This document shows positions 13,813-30,185 of a DNA stretch of 64,000 bases, piece after piece. The notes below the pieces were generated by a model. The model saw nothing but the letters and a program-made list of their open reading frames with translations. It was not told the DNA's origin and did not search any database. Each line of letters starts with the position of its first letter. Position 1 is the stretch's first letter. This DNA comes from Trichinella spiralis (taxonomy: Eukaryota; Nematoda; Enoplea; Trichinellida; Trichinellidae), in the NCBI GenBank assembly GCA_000181795.3, contig CM012953.1:706473-770472 (forward strand), given 5' to 3'. Position numbers and translations under genes: made by a program.

Positions 13813-13902
13813 TCGTAATGCAGGAGGATTTCCTAATGTGAAATATGAAGTTGATTAAGGCGCTGACGATGCCAAGCACAACTACGCACATCTACTGTTA
13901 GA
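13813..13902 (+). other. Probable HIPK 5' UTR exon with upstream ORFs
   Basis: The stretch between TTTTTAG and GAG|GTGAGC is bounded by good splice sites and lies upstream of the HIPK coding exon. It holds at least two short upstream ORFs, MQEDFLM and a 17-codon frame starting MKLIKALTMPS, both ending inside the exon. Upstream ORFs would be expected to lower HIPK translation. The exon assignment is inferred from splice signals only. Confidence 0.4.
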
Positions 13903-14321
13903 GGTGAGCGATTATTTCCGGCTTCGAAAAGAATTTTTCTTTTATTCATTTATTAGCTTATTATTTTATACTAATGCTTGCTTCTGCACTTTTCCTCTTG
14001 TTTGCAGTGGAGTTTTGACGTCATCTCACTTCCTTACTGCTTTACTTCGATCCATTTATATAAATATAACTCTTGTCAATCTTTTTGTTGCCAAGTTTTC
14101 AATGCTTTTCAACGTTTGGAGGTCGATAAATTTTGCTGTTTATCAAGAGGCGGCCTGTTTTTAGAAAACTGGGTGGCCTTGGTTCGTTCTCATTTTTAGG
14201 CTCTATTTGTGGTTGTGCGTGTGTGTTTGTATTTTTCATAGCAAAAATATCGATTTATTTCCTATTTTTTTTAAATTAGTACTTGAATGTAGTAATTTTT
14301 ATAATTTTTGCTTTGATGTAG

Positions 14322-19965
<5,644 letters not shown>

Positions 19966-21560
19966 TTAATTTGAAGCAAATCAATGATATTTTTTGGTTG
20001 TTTTACCGGAAAGAATTTTTTCCTGTGTGCTTCATCTTTACATTTTCAACGTTCATGAATAATAATAATCCAGTACACACGTCTTGGATATATATATATA
20101 TTTATATTTCTATTTTTCCGTTGTTTGTTCGTTTTTGATTTTTTGTCCCGTTGAAAGTGTGTATATTTGAAAGCTCGACCTGTTGACAAGAAGCAGTGGG
20201 GAAAAAAGTGGTCGTCGAGCTTGAGCTTTTCATTTTACCATTAGAAGAAAGGTGACATTTTAAACATATAAGCTGATATTTTCTCCTTGCCCATTCCACA
20301 GCACACCTCTTTGCACAATTTGTCGTTTTTTTTATTTCTGCTGATTTTCATTGTCTGAATATTTTTGCTTTTTTCTCGTTCTCTCGGTGTTCTGTTGTTC
20401 TTTTTTATTTTTCAAAGCAACAGTAAGAAAAAAAACTTTTTTGTTTTTTGGTAATCTGTGTTTCTGCAACAAGAAATGGAAGTGGGAAAGAATCTGAATC
20501 AGAAGAATTTTATTACCAGAAAACTTCCATCTCTTCACATTTTGTCTCTTGCTTTCCCCTCCCTCCCCCTCCCCCCATACCCATATCACGCAACGTTTAA
20601 CCCCAATCGAATGATGTTTTATTGATGATTATCTTATTATTATTATTATCAATTTTTTGTAAAAAATGAAAGCGTATGTTGTTTTGTCGTATATATTGGT
20701 ATTTTTTTATTGTTAGAGTTGAACTCGCTTTATCCGATCCAGTGGCACATTATATTACTGATTCTGATTTGTCGTTGCCTGCCGTCTGAGCTTTCATTTG
20801 TGATTGTTTTCTATTGTTTGAATGATAACTTTTTTAACTTTTAATCATTATTATTATTATTATTGTATAATACAGTCGGTTAGTGGGTTTATGTGCATTC
20901 ATTGCGCGAAATGTTGCGTCATCACTGGTTTCTGGCGATCTCGTTGATCGATCATTTGAAATTATTATTAATAAAATAAGTATTTAAGTTGCATAGTTTG
21001 ATGTTATATTTGTGTTAATTTATTTGCATTTTACGGTGCGTAAAATGAAGAAAAATCACTAAACACAAAGGGAAAGCAAGCAAGCTTCGATGCGTTCATC
21101 AATTGTGACGATTTGCAATAAAATAAAATGAAATCCGACGTTGACATTGCCAAGTATTGTTAAGAAAAAATATAAAAATGAGCAATGAACAATGCATCGT
21201 ATTCAAATTAATAATGGAAAGAAAGTAAGCTCAATAAAATTGAATTTTATTATAAACAAAATGACAAACGTTGCTTTTGTAATTGTTTGCTGACGAGGTG
21301 ATGTGTTTATTGCCTGATTGTATAGGGCATAGTTTGTGGAATTTTATTATCTCTCGGCTTTTGGTGTTTTGCTTGCACGCAAAAGTCATGTTTTGCATTT
21401 GAAATGCGATAAATAAATTTGAAATGCAATTTTTATTGCCATTCGCTATTGTTGGAGCATTTTTAATGGGTTCAAAAAATTGTAAATTGAAACTGTTTCT
21501 CGCATCTTCTTCTTCTTCAAGTCAGCTTCTTCGAAAGAACACTCCACTTCTCCAGAAAGC
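19966..21560. other. HIPK 3' UTR and intergenic region
   Basis: About 1.6 kb without a supportable gene. It is rich in T and pyrimidine runs, including a CCCTCCCTCCCCCTCCCCCC tract near 20556-20576. AATAAA-like signals occur near 20970 and 21118 and could end the HIPK transcript. Confidence 0.5.
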
Positions 21561-22754
21561 ATGCTTTTTCAATTCGCACTGCTTCTTTATTTTTTCGATG
21601 TCGCATGTTCCGATGTGCCTGCCGAGAACTACCCAGTATGCTTTCCAGTTTTCGATTGAACTTTCATAAATATAAATTAATTTATTATTAACATTCAACA
21701 ATAATTTTCTACATGATTTGACTTATTTCTAAGATTGGGCTGAAAACTAATTATAAGAATCACATCAATAACAAGCTCTACGACTATTTGCAAATGAAGT
21801 TCAGATGGCCAAATGGTGTTGTACCGTACACTTTCGTTGACACGCACGATTGGTTAGAAACCTGTGTCAAAGATGCAATGAAAACCATAGAAAATGTATC
21901 TTGTATTCGGTATGATTTTAGCTTATTTAACGTGAAATCAATGAGAAAATTTGTTTTACTTCATTTTCAGCTTTGTACCTTACAATGCAACGGTGCACGA
22001 TTCAATTGGTTACATGTCGATTGGAACGATCCGAAAAGGGTGCAAATCGCATGTTGGTCGAGCGCCGGGCAAAGGTTCGCCATTTTTTCTGGCGCGGGGG
22101 TGTTGCAACAAGCAGGGCACCGTTCTGCATGAACTGATGCACACGTTGGGTTTCATCCACGAGCACAGCCGTCCGGACAGGAAAAGCTACATCGATATCA
22201 ACAAGAATAATGTGGCCAAGGAGCATTGGAAAAATCTTAATAGAGAACATATTTGGGTAAGAATGCCCATCACCACAATGTACGACTACGACAGTGTGAT
22301 GCACTATTCGCCGCATGCGTTCAGCAAGAACGGAGGTGTGGTCATTAAAGCGCCTAATAATCAAACGATTGGACAACGAGACCATCTCAGTATTTTGGAC
22401 GTGTATAAGGTATGGTAAAATGTTGGGCAGTTAGGGGAGATTTTCTCTTTCCTTTTTGTATTTCAGATCAACACCCTCTACAAGTGTAAATCCTACTTGC
22501 AATGCTACGACAATTTAGAATTAAACGACTGCATAGAACAAGGATTGGTGAAGAAAAAATGTGCTGATCAAGATTGGGGTTTTGCAAATTGCAAACAGAC
22601 TTGTGGTTTTTGCAGGCCGTTCCAGAAACCTTACAGGAGATATGGCGATTGCATAGATTTCTCTCCAATGTGTCCTTGGTGGGTCAAACAGGGTCTGTGC
22701 GGAAAACGTAAATTGGTCAATGAATGGTGCGAAAGATCTTGCAACCGATGTTAA
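21561..22754 (+). CDS. Secreted astacin metalloprotease with two ShK domains
   Basis: Four exons (21561-21635, 21734-21909, 21971-22409, 22467-22754) join in phase to 325 residues. I chose ATG 21561 because it opens a clean signal peptide (MLFQFALLLYFFDVACS). The protease domain starts near FRWPNGVVPYTF and has the zinc-binding HELMHTLGFIHEHSRPDR and the Met-turn with its tyrosine zinc ligand, YDYDSVMHYS. Two ShK modules close the protein, about CYDNLELNDC...CGFC and CIDFSPMC...SCNRC. The prodomain is very short and I see no aspartate-switch FxGD motif, unusual for astacins. The nematode NAS family has members with ShK tails; roles include cuticle processing, hatching and tissue invasion. Its 3' end is 80 bases from the stop of the opposing gene. 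Confidence 0.93.
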
Positions 22755-22801
22755 TACTGACAAATGAGATGAATTAGTCGAAAACAATTGTCAAAGCACA
22801 C

Positions 22802-22807
22802 TTTATT
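22802..22807 (-). other. Candidate poly(A) signal of the Reeler/EGF/ShK gene
   Basis: AATAAA on the minus strand, 28 bases past the stop codon of the gene that ends at 22835. Its position means the two convergent transcripts probably overlap or abut at their 3' ends. Confidence 0.5.
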
Positions 22808-22834
22808 ATTCACAATATTTACAAAATTGAAATT

Positions 22835-25800
22835 TCAAATAACGTAATTCTCAATTTTCGTAAAATATTTAGTAAAATAATCAAACGAACCGCCTTTTCG
22901 ATTTATTTGAACCGTTTCTTCCAAGTATGGCTTTTTCCATTTGAAATATCGAACAGCCTGAACAAAATTACCACAAAATACAGTTAGTTGCATTGAATAA
23001 AAAAGTTCTTCTTACTTTGACTGGTGTCGCTTTGGATTCTTTCAGTGTTATCAAGTATTTCAATTCTAATTTCATATTTTCTCCGTCCATTTCACCTTCT
23101 TCGATCATAGTTATACCTTGAAATAAAAATAATGAAACTTATTAATTTTTTTTTCAAATTCAAACTTACCTGTGTTTGTCGTGGAAGAAATGGAAACACC
23201 AATTGGATTGCTGGCCGGTTTTAAAGTCACAAACCCCAATGAGACATGCTGATCTCGTGGATTGGTTTTACTTGTTGTAACAGTGCTAAAATTATTATCA
23301 TATCATATCATCACTAACAATGTTGCACTGATAATTGATAAAATTCAAACTAATAATTAATATTCAGCCGTGTACCTGAAATTTAAATACGGTGTGCCGA
23401 ACATAAGAACCCGTTGATTGGCCACGGTAAGTTGTTCCTTGTAACCGTACTTTGCATTTACCATATTCAGCGGAAATGCCAAATCACGTCCATATTGCAC
23501 CTCCCATTTTCCAAGTATCCACTGGAAAGGTTCAAGCAATGGAGGCAGAGGATCTTTGGTTTTTACTGAAGCAAAAATGTCCACAAGTGAGAATAATTGA
23601 AAAATAACATCAACATTGTAACAATCAGAAATATACCGGTACTGTTGACAAATTTGCACTGACCACAAGTAACCGCACAGTTGACGTCAAAAAATGTGGT
23701 CGCCGGGCGCATAATTTCGCATTTGTTTTGTTCACCCCAATGATCACAGCTTCCGTAAATATCTTGACATGGTCCTGAAAAGGTCATTCATCTATTCATT
23801 TCATAGGTTCAGAATAAAAACTGCGATGCGGAAAAAACTGAAATACACGACAAAGCCTACGTTTTCAAAATTTGTCAAGCTTACACATTATTGATCATGA
23901 CGGATGACCTACATGATGCTGATTTATGAAATTGATAAAATCGGGATTAATGTTCTTAATTATTAATAATTATTGCAAATGTTCGTTATTTGTGCATAAT
24001 TAAATAAATTGCTGACAGTATGTTGAAATGTAAAACAAAATTACTGTGACATTTTTCTCCCATATAGCCAGGTGAACAATAGCATGTATAAGAATTGAAT
24101 TCACTTCTGCACAGAGCACCGTTGGCGCAAGGATTTGGCTTGCAATGATCAATTTCTAAATTTTTAAAATAAATCATTATTTATTTCATTTTATTGATGA
24201 TTAGATGATAATTACTTTTTTCACAAAATTTGCCCGTAAATCCTGGCAAACACTGACAACGTTTTCCTAAATGATCTGCTACGCACACGCCGCCGTTGTT
24301 ACAAGATGAGCTGAGACATTCGACTGCAATGAGCATTTCAAAATTGTAAAAAAACACCATTACTTATCGTTATTATTATTATTATTTAAAATTTCATACC
24401 GTCACAATACTGACCACTATAATCTGGATCACAATCACAAACATAACCATCTTCCTTGATAATGCATATTCCATATTTGCACTGGTGATGTTGACAGTAA
24501 TTTTTCTCTGTATTTTCAATTTAATTTCAATTTTAATTTTAATTTTATCAATGAAAATTATTCAAAAAATTACTATCACAAACTGGACCGGTCCATTCCG
24601 GCTTGCATAGACATTGAAAGCGATCAATGTTATAAGTGTTGAGGCATTTACCACCATTTTTGCAAGGATTTTGTTTGCACCAATCTTTTGCTAAAATGCA
24701 TAGCATTTAAAATATTGACGAATAATACAAATTTTGAATATATTAACATACATAAATCTAATTTTGGTCTGTCTCCATATTCAGATGATTCTGTTTCCTC
24801 GACTAATTTTTCCAATATGCTATTTGCTTTTTCATTTTCAGTAGTAAAATTCGATGCCTGAACGGTATACGGTGTAGATTTATTCAATCTTGGAAATTTT
24901 GGCAACAGCAAACCAGACTTTGGTTGCCAAAATGCCCAGTATTCTGACTTTTCTTTTATAACAGTAATTCTAAACACACATATAGATACAAGTGTAAATA
25001 TAAAAATGTAACAAACCAGTTAATTATATACTGCTAAAAATGGTCAGCTACATTTAAATGTTGCACATTCTAGTCTTATGACCTTCTTCAAAACAGATGA
25101 CTACAAAAAAATCATTTTGTTTCTTTTAAATTTAAGAACATTTTTCTACTTTTTATAATTTCACAATGTCCAGCATTTCTATAATATGTGCATTTTGGGA
25201 ACAAAAGAAGAAAGGGAAAAATATTATTTTCTTTAATATTAAAATATATTCTAAATATTTTGATACAAAGTAACATTTCCATAATTTTGAAATTTATTAT
25301 TTTTCTCAATTTCAAACTCTAGCACAGCTAAATAGACAAATATAAATATGGACCAGAAACGTATTTTTTACAAATTCAAAACCAGGAAATGTTAACCGCA
25401 ACATTCAAGTGGAATAAATTTGTTCAATAAAATTACTTTAAATTATTTTGCATTACAATAAAGCTGGGATTTATTTTAAATATTCTGATTTGAAAAAACG
25501 TGATGCCTTAAAATAAAGCATGTTCACTATTAAACAGTTGAACTATAAAGCAAATAGCTTTTTATTTTAAATTTAACTGATATTTATGTTAATTTTGACT
25601 GCCGTTCTGCTTGCTATATTTCAAGCGTGCTAATTGCACAATTCATCAGATGGCCAACTTCTGAAATTATTACGCAATCTCATTTACTGCTGTATATTGC
25701 ATATTGAAAACAACCCAAAATTTTATTTTTATTTTTCGTAATGCAATAAGTAAATAAATATTTTCATAGATCTTATAAAATGTATGGATCATTTTACATG

Positions 25801-26490
25801 GTTTTATTAAAATTTTAAGAATTCATTTCATCTTTAAATAATTTTTTGATTAGATTATATATATGGACATAAAGCATACTTACACAAATTGAATTGGTCC
25901 TTCGTTGCGCTTAGTGCGCCAGTTAGCTTCGATAATGTACTTGGGTCGGTCGTTGATATGCGTGATGGAGTTATTGCGATGGGAGGAACAATTTTGAAAT
26001 TGAATCCCATAAGCGAGCCATTTATCAGTGTTTTCAAGAAACTCACCAGCTCTCAAATGGCCAATAACTGAACCATGTTTAGTTGCCAATCTTGCTTGAA
26101 TGATAAAGCCACGAAAATGAACCGTACCGCTGAGTCGAACTAAACATGTAAAGAAGTTATGGAATTAAGAAGCCAGGAAGTGCACATTTATGCATATATA
26201 TATGTGTGTGTGTGTGTGTGCAAAATATTATCATTTTTATTTTTACTTGTGTAAATTTTGTCTCCATATTCATTGATTGCATTGCCATCCGGGTCGATGA
26301 CGGCAAAACGATACGGTGGTGTAGATTGTTGTGGCAGTCCATGGCTGATCTTACTCGGTCGCATCGTGTGTTGTGTAGAACAAGGTGCTCCATTAGGGTA
26401 AGCAGAGATGAACAATGTAAAAGTTAATCCGAGAAACAAAATTAAAACAACTTTTTTACACAAAAGGCCAATACCCAAGTTCATATCCAT
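22835..26490 (-). CDS. Secreted Reeler-EGF(4)-ShK-nitrobindin-like protein
   Basis: Twelve exons join in phase to about 609 residues: 26490-26247, 26139-25884, 24969-24752, 24690-24574, 24507-24400, 24323-24216, 24155-24045, 23774-23637, 23565-23376, 23285-23170, 23116-23016 and 22957-22835. After a signal peptide comes a Reeler-like domain (YPNGAPC, then STPPYRFAV, RGFIIQAR, ITHIN). Then come four EGF modules, one per exon, an ShK module (CQDIYGSC...CAVTCGQC), and a C-terminal beta-barrel like the heme-binding domain of THAP4/nitrobindin (LEPFQWILGKWEVQYG, LGFVTLKP, IEEGEMDG). I see no histidine in the last strands, where nitrobindins carry the heme ligand, so heme binding is doubtful. Probably extracellular matrix or secreted; function unknown. 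Each domain is known, but I do not recognise the combination. Confidence 0.85.
26195..26221 (+). repeat. (TA)n/(TG)n microsatellite in an intron
   Basis: TATATATA followed by about ten TG units, within intron 1 of the Reeler/EGF/ShK gene. Confidence 0.9.
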
Positions 26491-26511
26491 ATGAACGTTG
26501 TGAAGATGCTA

Positions 26512-26542
<31 letters not shown>

Positions 26543-28400
26543 AATTGTGGTGTTGGTAGCAGACTGAAGCAGGTACAACGGACCAGAAGACGGCCATCTG
26601 CAGGTTATCTGAAACGGGTTAGTAGGGCGCAAGAATATTTCAATGTCTTCAAAGAAAAATACACTACGCAAAGCTACTATTGTTGTTGACTGGAATTCAA
26701 CTGAGAAAAAATATTACCAATGTAAATTCTATTAAAATATGCATATACTGACATATATATACATCCATGCATTGGTACATACATACACAGATACGTAGAT
26801 ACATAGATACATAGATACATACATACATACATACATACGCACATATATATGCATACACTTTTAATATTTTCTTTTCTTAATCTTTTAACATTCGTTTTTT
26901 AATATTTTTGCTTTTGTCTATTTTGCCATGCGCATACCAAAACATGGTTGTACACTGATTGTTAAGATTTATGCGCCATTTCTTTTCCTTGCTTTTATTA
27001 AAAAATTTTCTTTGTTAACTATACAGTTTACAAACAGTGACAAATCTATGAAAAGCGGTTTTCCTCTTTGAATCATATCAGACCGCCAGCAAGGCGCCAA
27101 ATGGCAAATACGATTGACACATTCCGGTCATACACAGAGTCAAAATGACCATTCATCTTTAATAAATTGTCCATCTTTTGAAAAGTTTTAATTTCACACT
27201 CATGCACAAGCTTCTTTTCAAATTTTACATCAGTTTAAAAATATGTTATTTCACGATATGATAACTATCTGCTAACTTTATTCCATTACAATTAAACAAC
27301 TGTTTGCAAGATTAACGAGAACTAATATTTTATTCCGTGTATGGAATACAAACCTGCCAATAATTTTATTTGTGACAATGAAAAATGCTCAACTATAACC
27401 TTCTTTAAGAAATATACCATCAACAGTATATAAATTAAGTGAAAATTAAAAAGAAATTTTTTGAAGCAATTTTCATTATTTCTCAAATTAGGAAATATTT
27501 CTTACAACAAATAATTACAACACAACTCTGAATTTTGTTATAGAAAATAAAATTAGGACGTGCAAAGGACGCTTTCGTCCTGATTACGTGGAAGCTGCTC
27601 TGAATAGAAACATCTATGACGTAACCACATATTTTTCTTCGCCATGACACATTGTAAGATGCCAATAAAATGTAAAGACTTTCATCAAATAAATATCAGC
27701 ATAATAAAGAATATAACATCACAGATCATTTCAAATTAAAATTTGTCATTTTAAATTATTCCTAAAAAGGATTTTATCTAACTATCATTTGAACTCTATG
27801 AAAACTTTAAAAAAAGTAAGTTCTTATAAAGCTGCTGTAGAAAAATGTTACTTTAATATGCATTTTATAATTTAAAATGCAAACTTATTATAGGAAGTTT
27901 CCAGTATAGTTTCTTTTGTGCGCTGATCAATATTTTATATTCACACAGTTTATATATAATAATGCCAAGAATGTAAACAATAATTATATTACGCCAACAT
28001 CATCATTCATGCATTAAAAGTAGAATTTATTACATTACTGCATTTTTTAAATATAATACAAATTGTTTATTAACAAATTATTCATCAATAGCATTAGAAG
28101 AAGTTAAATGTATACTGTAATTAAAATTTTCAAATCGACTGTACTTGACTATTTGACAGTAAGAACCAGTCTAACGTGGAATATATCATATCGTTATTTT
28201 TAATTGTTTCATTATAAAAAGTTTATGTCAAATGAAACAGTGAATAACTGTCATGGAATGGCTTTATTTGCTTTGGCGAAATTTTTTTTTATTTCCCATT
28301 GAATTGTTCTACAAATTACGCCCGAGAAACCTTCACTTCTGAACATTCTTCATTTTGAATAAAACTTTTCCGTTTGCTTTCCCCATTGTTCTTCGTGGAA
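26491..28400. other. Intergenic between the divergent Reeler gene and GOSR1
   Basis: About 1.9 kb without a supportable gene. It holds a (GAT)n run near 26513-26532 close to the Reeler-gene ATG, a tetranucleotide repeat near 26776-26840, and AT-rich DNA further on. Promoters of both flanking genes should lie here. Confidence 0.5.
26776..26840 (+). repeat. (ATAC)n / GATA-type tetranucleotide repeat
   Basis: Interrupted ATAC units mixed with GATAC and TAGATAC variants. A simple microsatellite, with no spacer structure. Confidence 0.85.
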
Positions 28401-30030
28401 ATGAGCAGCGACAATTCCTTTATTGCGAGAAATTGGGAAGGTGTGTATCATCATGATTTATAGGTTATAAATGCGCTATTATAAGCATGATTAATGCAAG
28501 ATATCTGAAGTTTCTATGATTATGAATACATTGCATGTACGAAATGGATACATGACTTTATTATTTGTGAAAATATTGTAATATTTTGTTTAAATAATTT
28601 CACTGTGATGCATTACCTTTTATATTAGTATATTTTTGAATTTTATTATTCAGAGCTTCGAAGAAGAGCAAGAAGTTTGGAAAGTGATATAAATACAAAA
28701 CTGCTCAACTTTAGTAAATTGGGCTCTAGTTTAGGTGGCCCGCCGCAACTGGGTGTCATAACTGATTCAGAGTAAGTGTTCGATATCAATATTCACATAT
28801 CAAATTAATATAAATTGAATCTTAGAAGACGTGATTCGGAATATCTGTCCACTTCCCAAAATCGGTTCGAAACTCTTTCTCTGGACATCCAAACGATGTT
28901 AGACAAAGTTTGTATAACTTTGACAATTATAGGGTTTAATTTCTTTCCATCAGTTATTGGCATTTTAACATTCTATTTACATTTCTGTACATTTGTTAAG
29001 TGTTTGAAATTAATGCGATATAATTTATTTGGAGTTGCTTCCTTTTTATTTTTTAATGATAAATGTAATAAATAAATTGCACAGAACAGATTTTGCACAA
29101 AGAAAAGGGTTAAGAGAAACAATTAAACCAGATTGCATCTACAGTAAAAGAATTTCAGGTAGACATGCAAAATAAAATTAAGAAGTTTAAATATTATTTA
29201 GAAAGTATTTCTTACTATTGTCTTATAAATATGTAAAAGATATATCTTATATTGAAGTTATATTTTTATTTTTTTAGTTAAACGATATTAACGAGCAGAT
29301 GTCAGATTTGATCAGAGGCAGTGCATACGTTAAAAATCCAGCTGTATGTCACACATTGGAACGGCATCGTGACATTTTACTAGATTATAGTCATGAATTT
29401 AAACGAACTCATGCAAATATTAAAGTTTTATTAGAACGGGAAGTTTTATTCACTTCTTCGATTGGTGATGTCGGGTAAGTTGAGGCATTTGACGAAAATG
29501 AAGCGAAATTATTATTTAAATTGAAATGTTTAAGTGAATGTAAAATTAATTTGAGCAATGATGGCTTGAATAATAGAAAGAGTGATTTTTTACTCAAAGA
29601 ACATGATCATATAAAGAGGTAAAGTTTATTTTTTTTGCTTTATAATTTCAAAGCTCTTTATTTTTGACTTTTTTTGTTTTAGCTCTGATCGACTACTGGA
29701 CGATCAAATTGGGTTGTTTTACAGTTTTATTTTATATTATGTCAATGTGATTAAAGTCATGTTTAATTTAGAATTGCATTGGCGACAAAAGAATCGTTGC
29801 TTAATCAGAAGCTTGGCCTTAAAGGTGTGGCGAAGAAACTGAACACACTGACTAGTAATGAAAAACTAACGAAAAAAACTGTTTTATTGGAATGTGTTTT
29901 TTCAGAACGTTATCCCGCCGTGCATAGTGTGATGCAAAAAATTCACATGAGAAAACGCCGTGATGTTATAATTCTCGCTTCGGTCATTGTCATTTGTTTC
30001 ATTGTTATATTTTTGTATGGTATAAACTGA
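28401..30030 (+). CDS. GOSR1: Golgi SNAP receptor complex member 1 (GOS28)
   Basis: Nine exons join in phase to 261 residues: 28401-28440, 28654-28771, 28826-28907, 29132-29158, 29278-29474, 29535-29618, 29683-29712, 29772-29854 and 29906-30030. GOS28 is a Qb-SNARE of ER-Golgi and intra-Golgi transport. Diagnostic stretches are RRRARSLESDINTKLLNFSKL, the block TLERHRDILLDYSHEFKRT, LKEHDH, and the end RYPAVHSVMQKIHMRKRRD followed by a C-terminal membrane anchor. Length fits the family (about 250). Exon 4 is only 27 bases and encodes IASTVKEFQ. Convergent with the SRD5A3 gene, with 155 bases between the stops. Confidence 0.93.
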
Positions 30031-30185
30031 TTGAATAGCTAGCTAGTTTAAAAAGGAGACAAAACTGAACATGCATAATCAGAATGCCAGAAAGTACTGC
30101 AAAAAATTTTGATTTCTTATTTATAAGTTGGTTTGTTTTGGCAAGCTGTCAACAAACAACTTACAGCACTCAACATTGAAGTGCT

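Noticed and set aside
26776-26840. Short regular repeats as a CRISPR-like array
   Set aside because: These are contiguous tetranucleotide units without spacers, in a eukaryotic genome.
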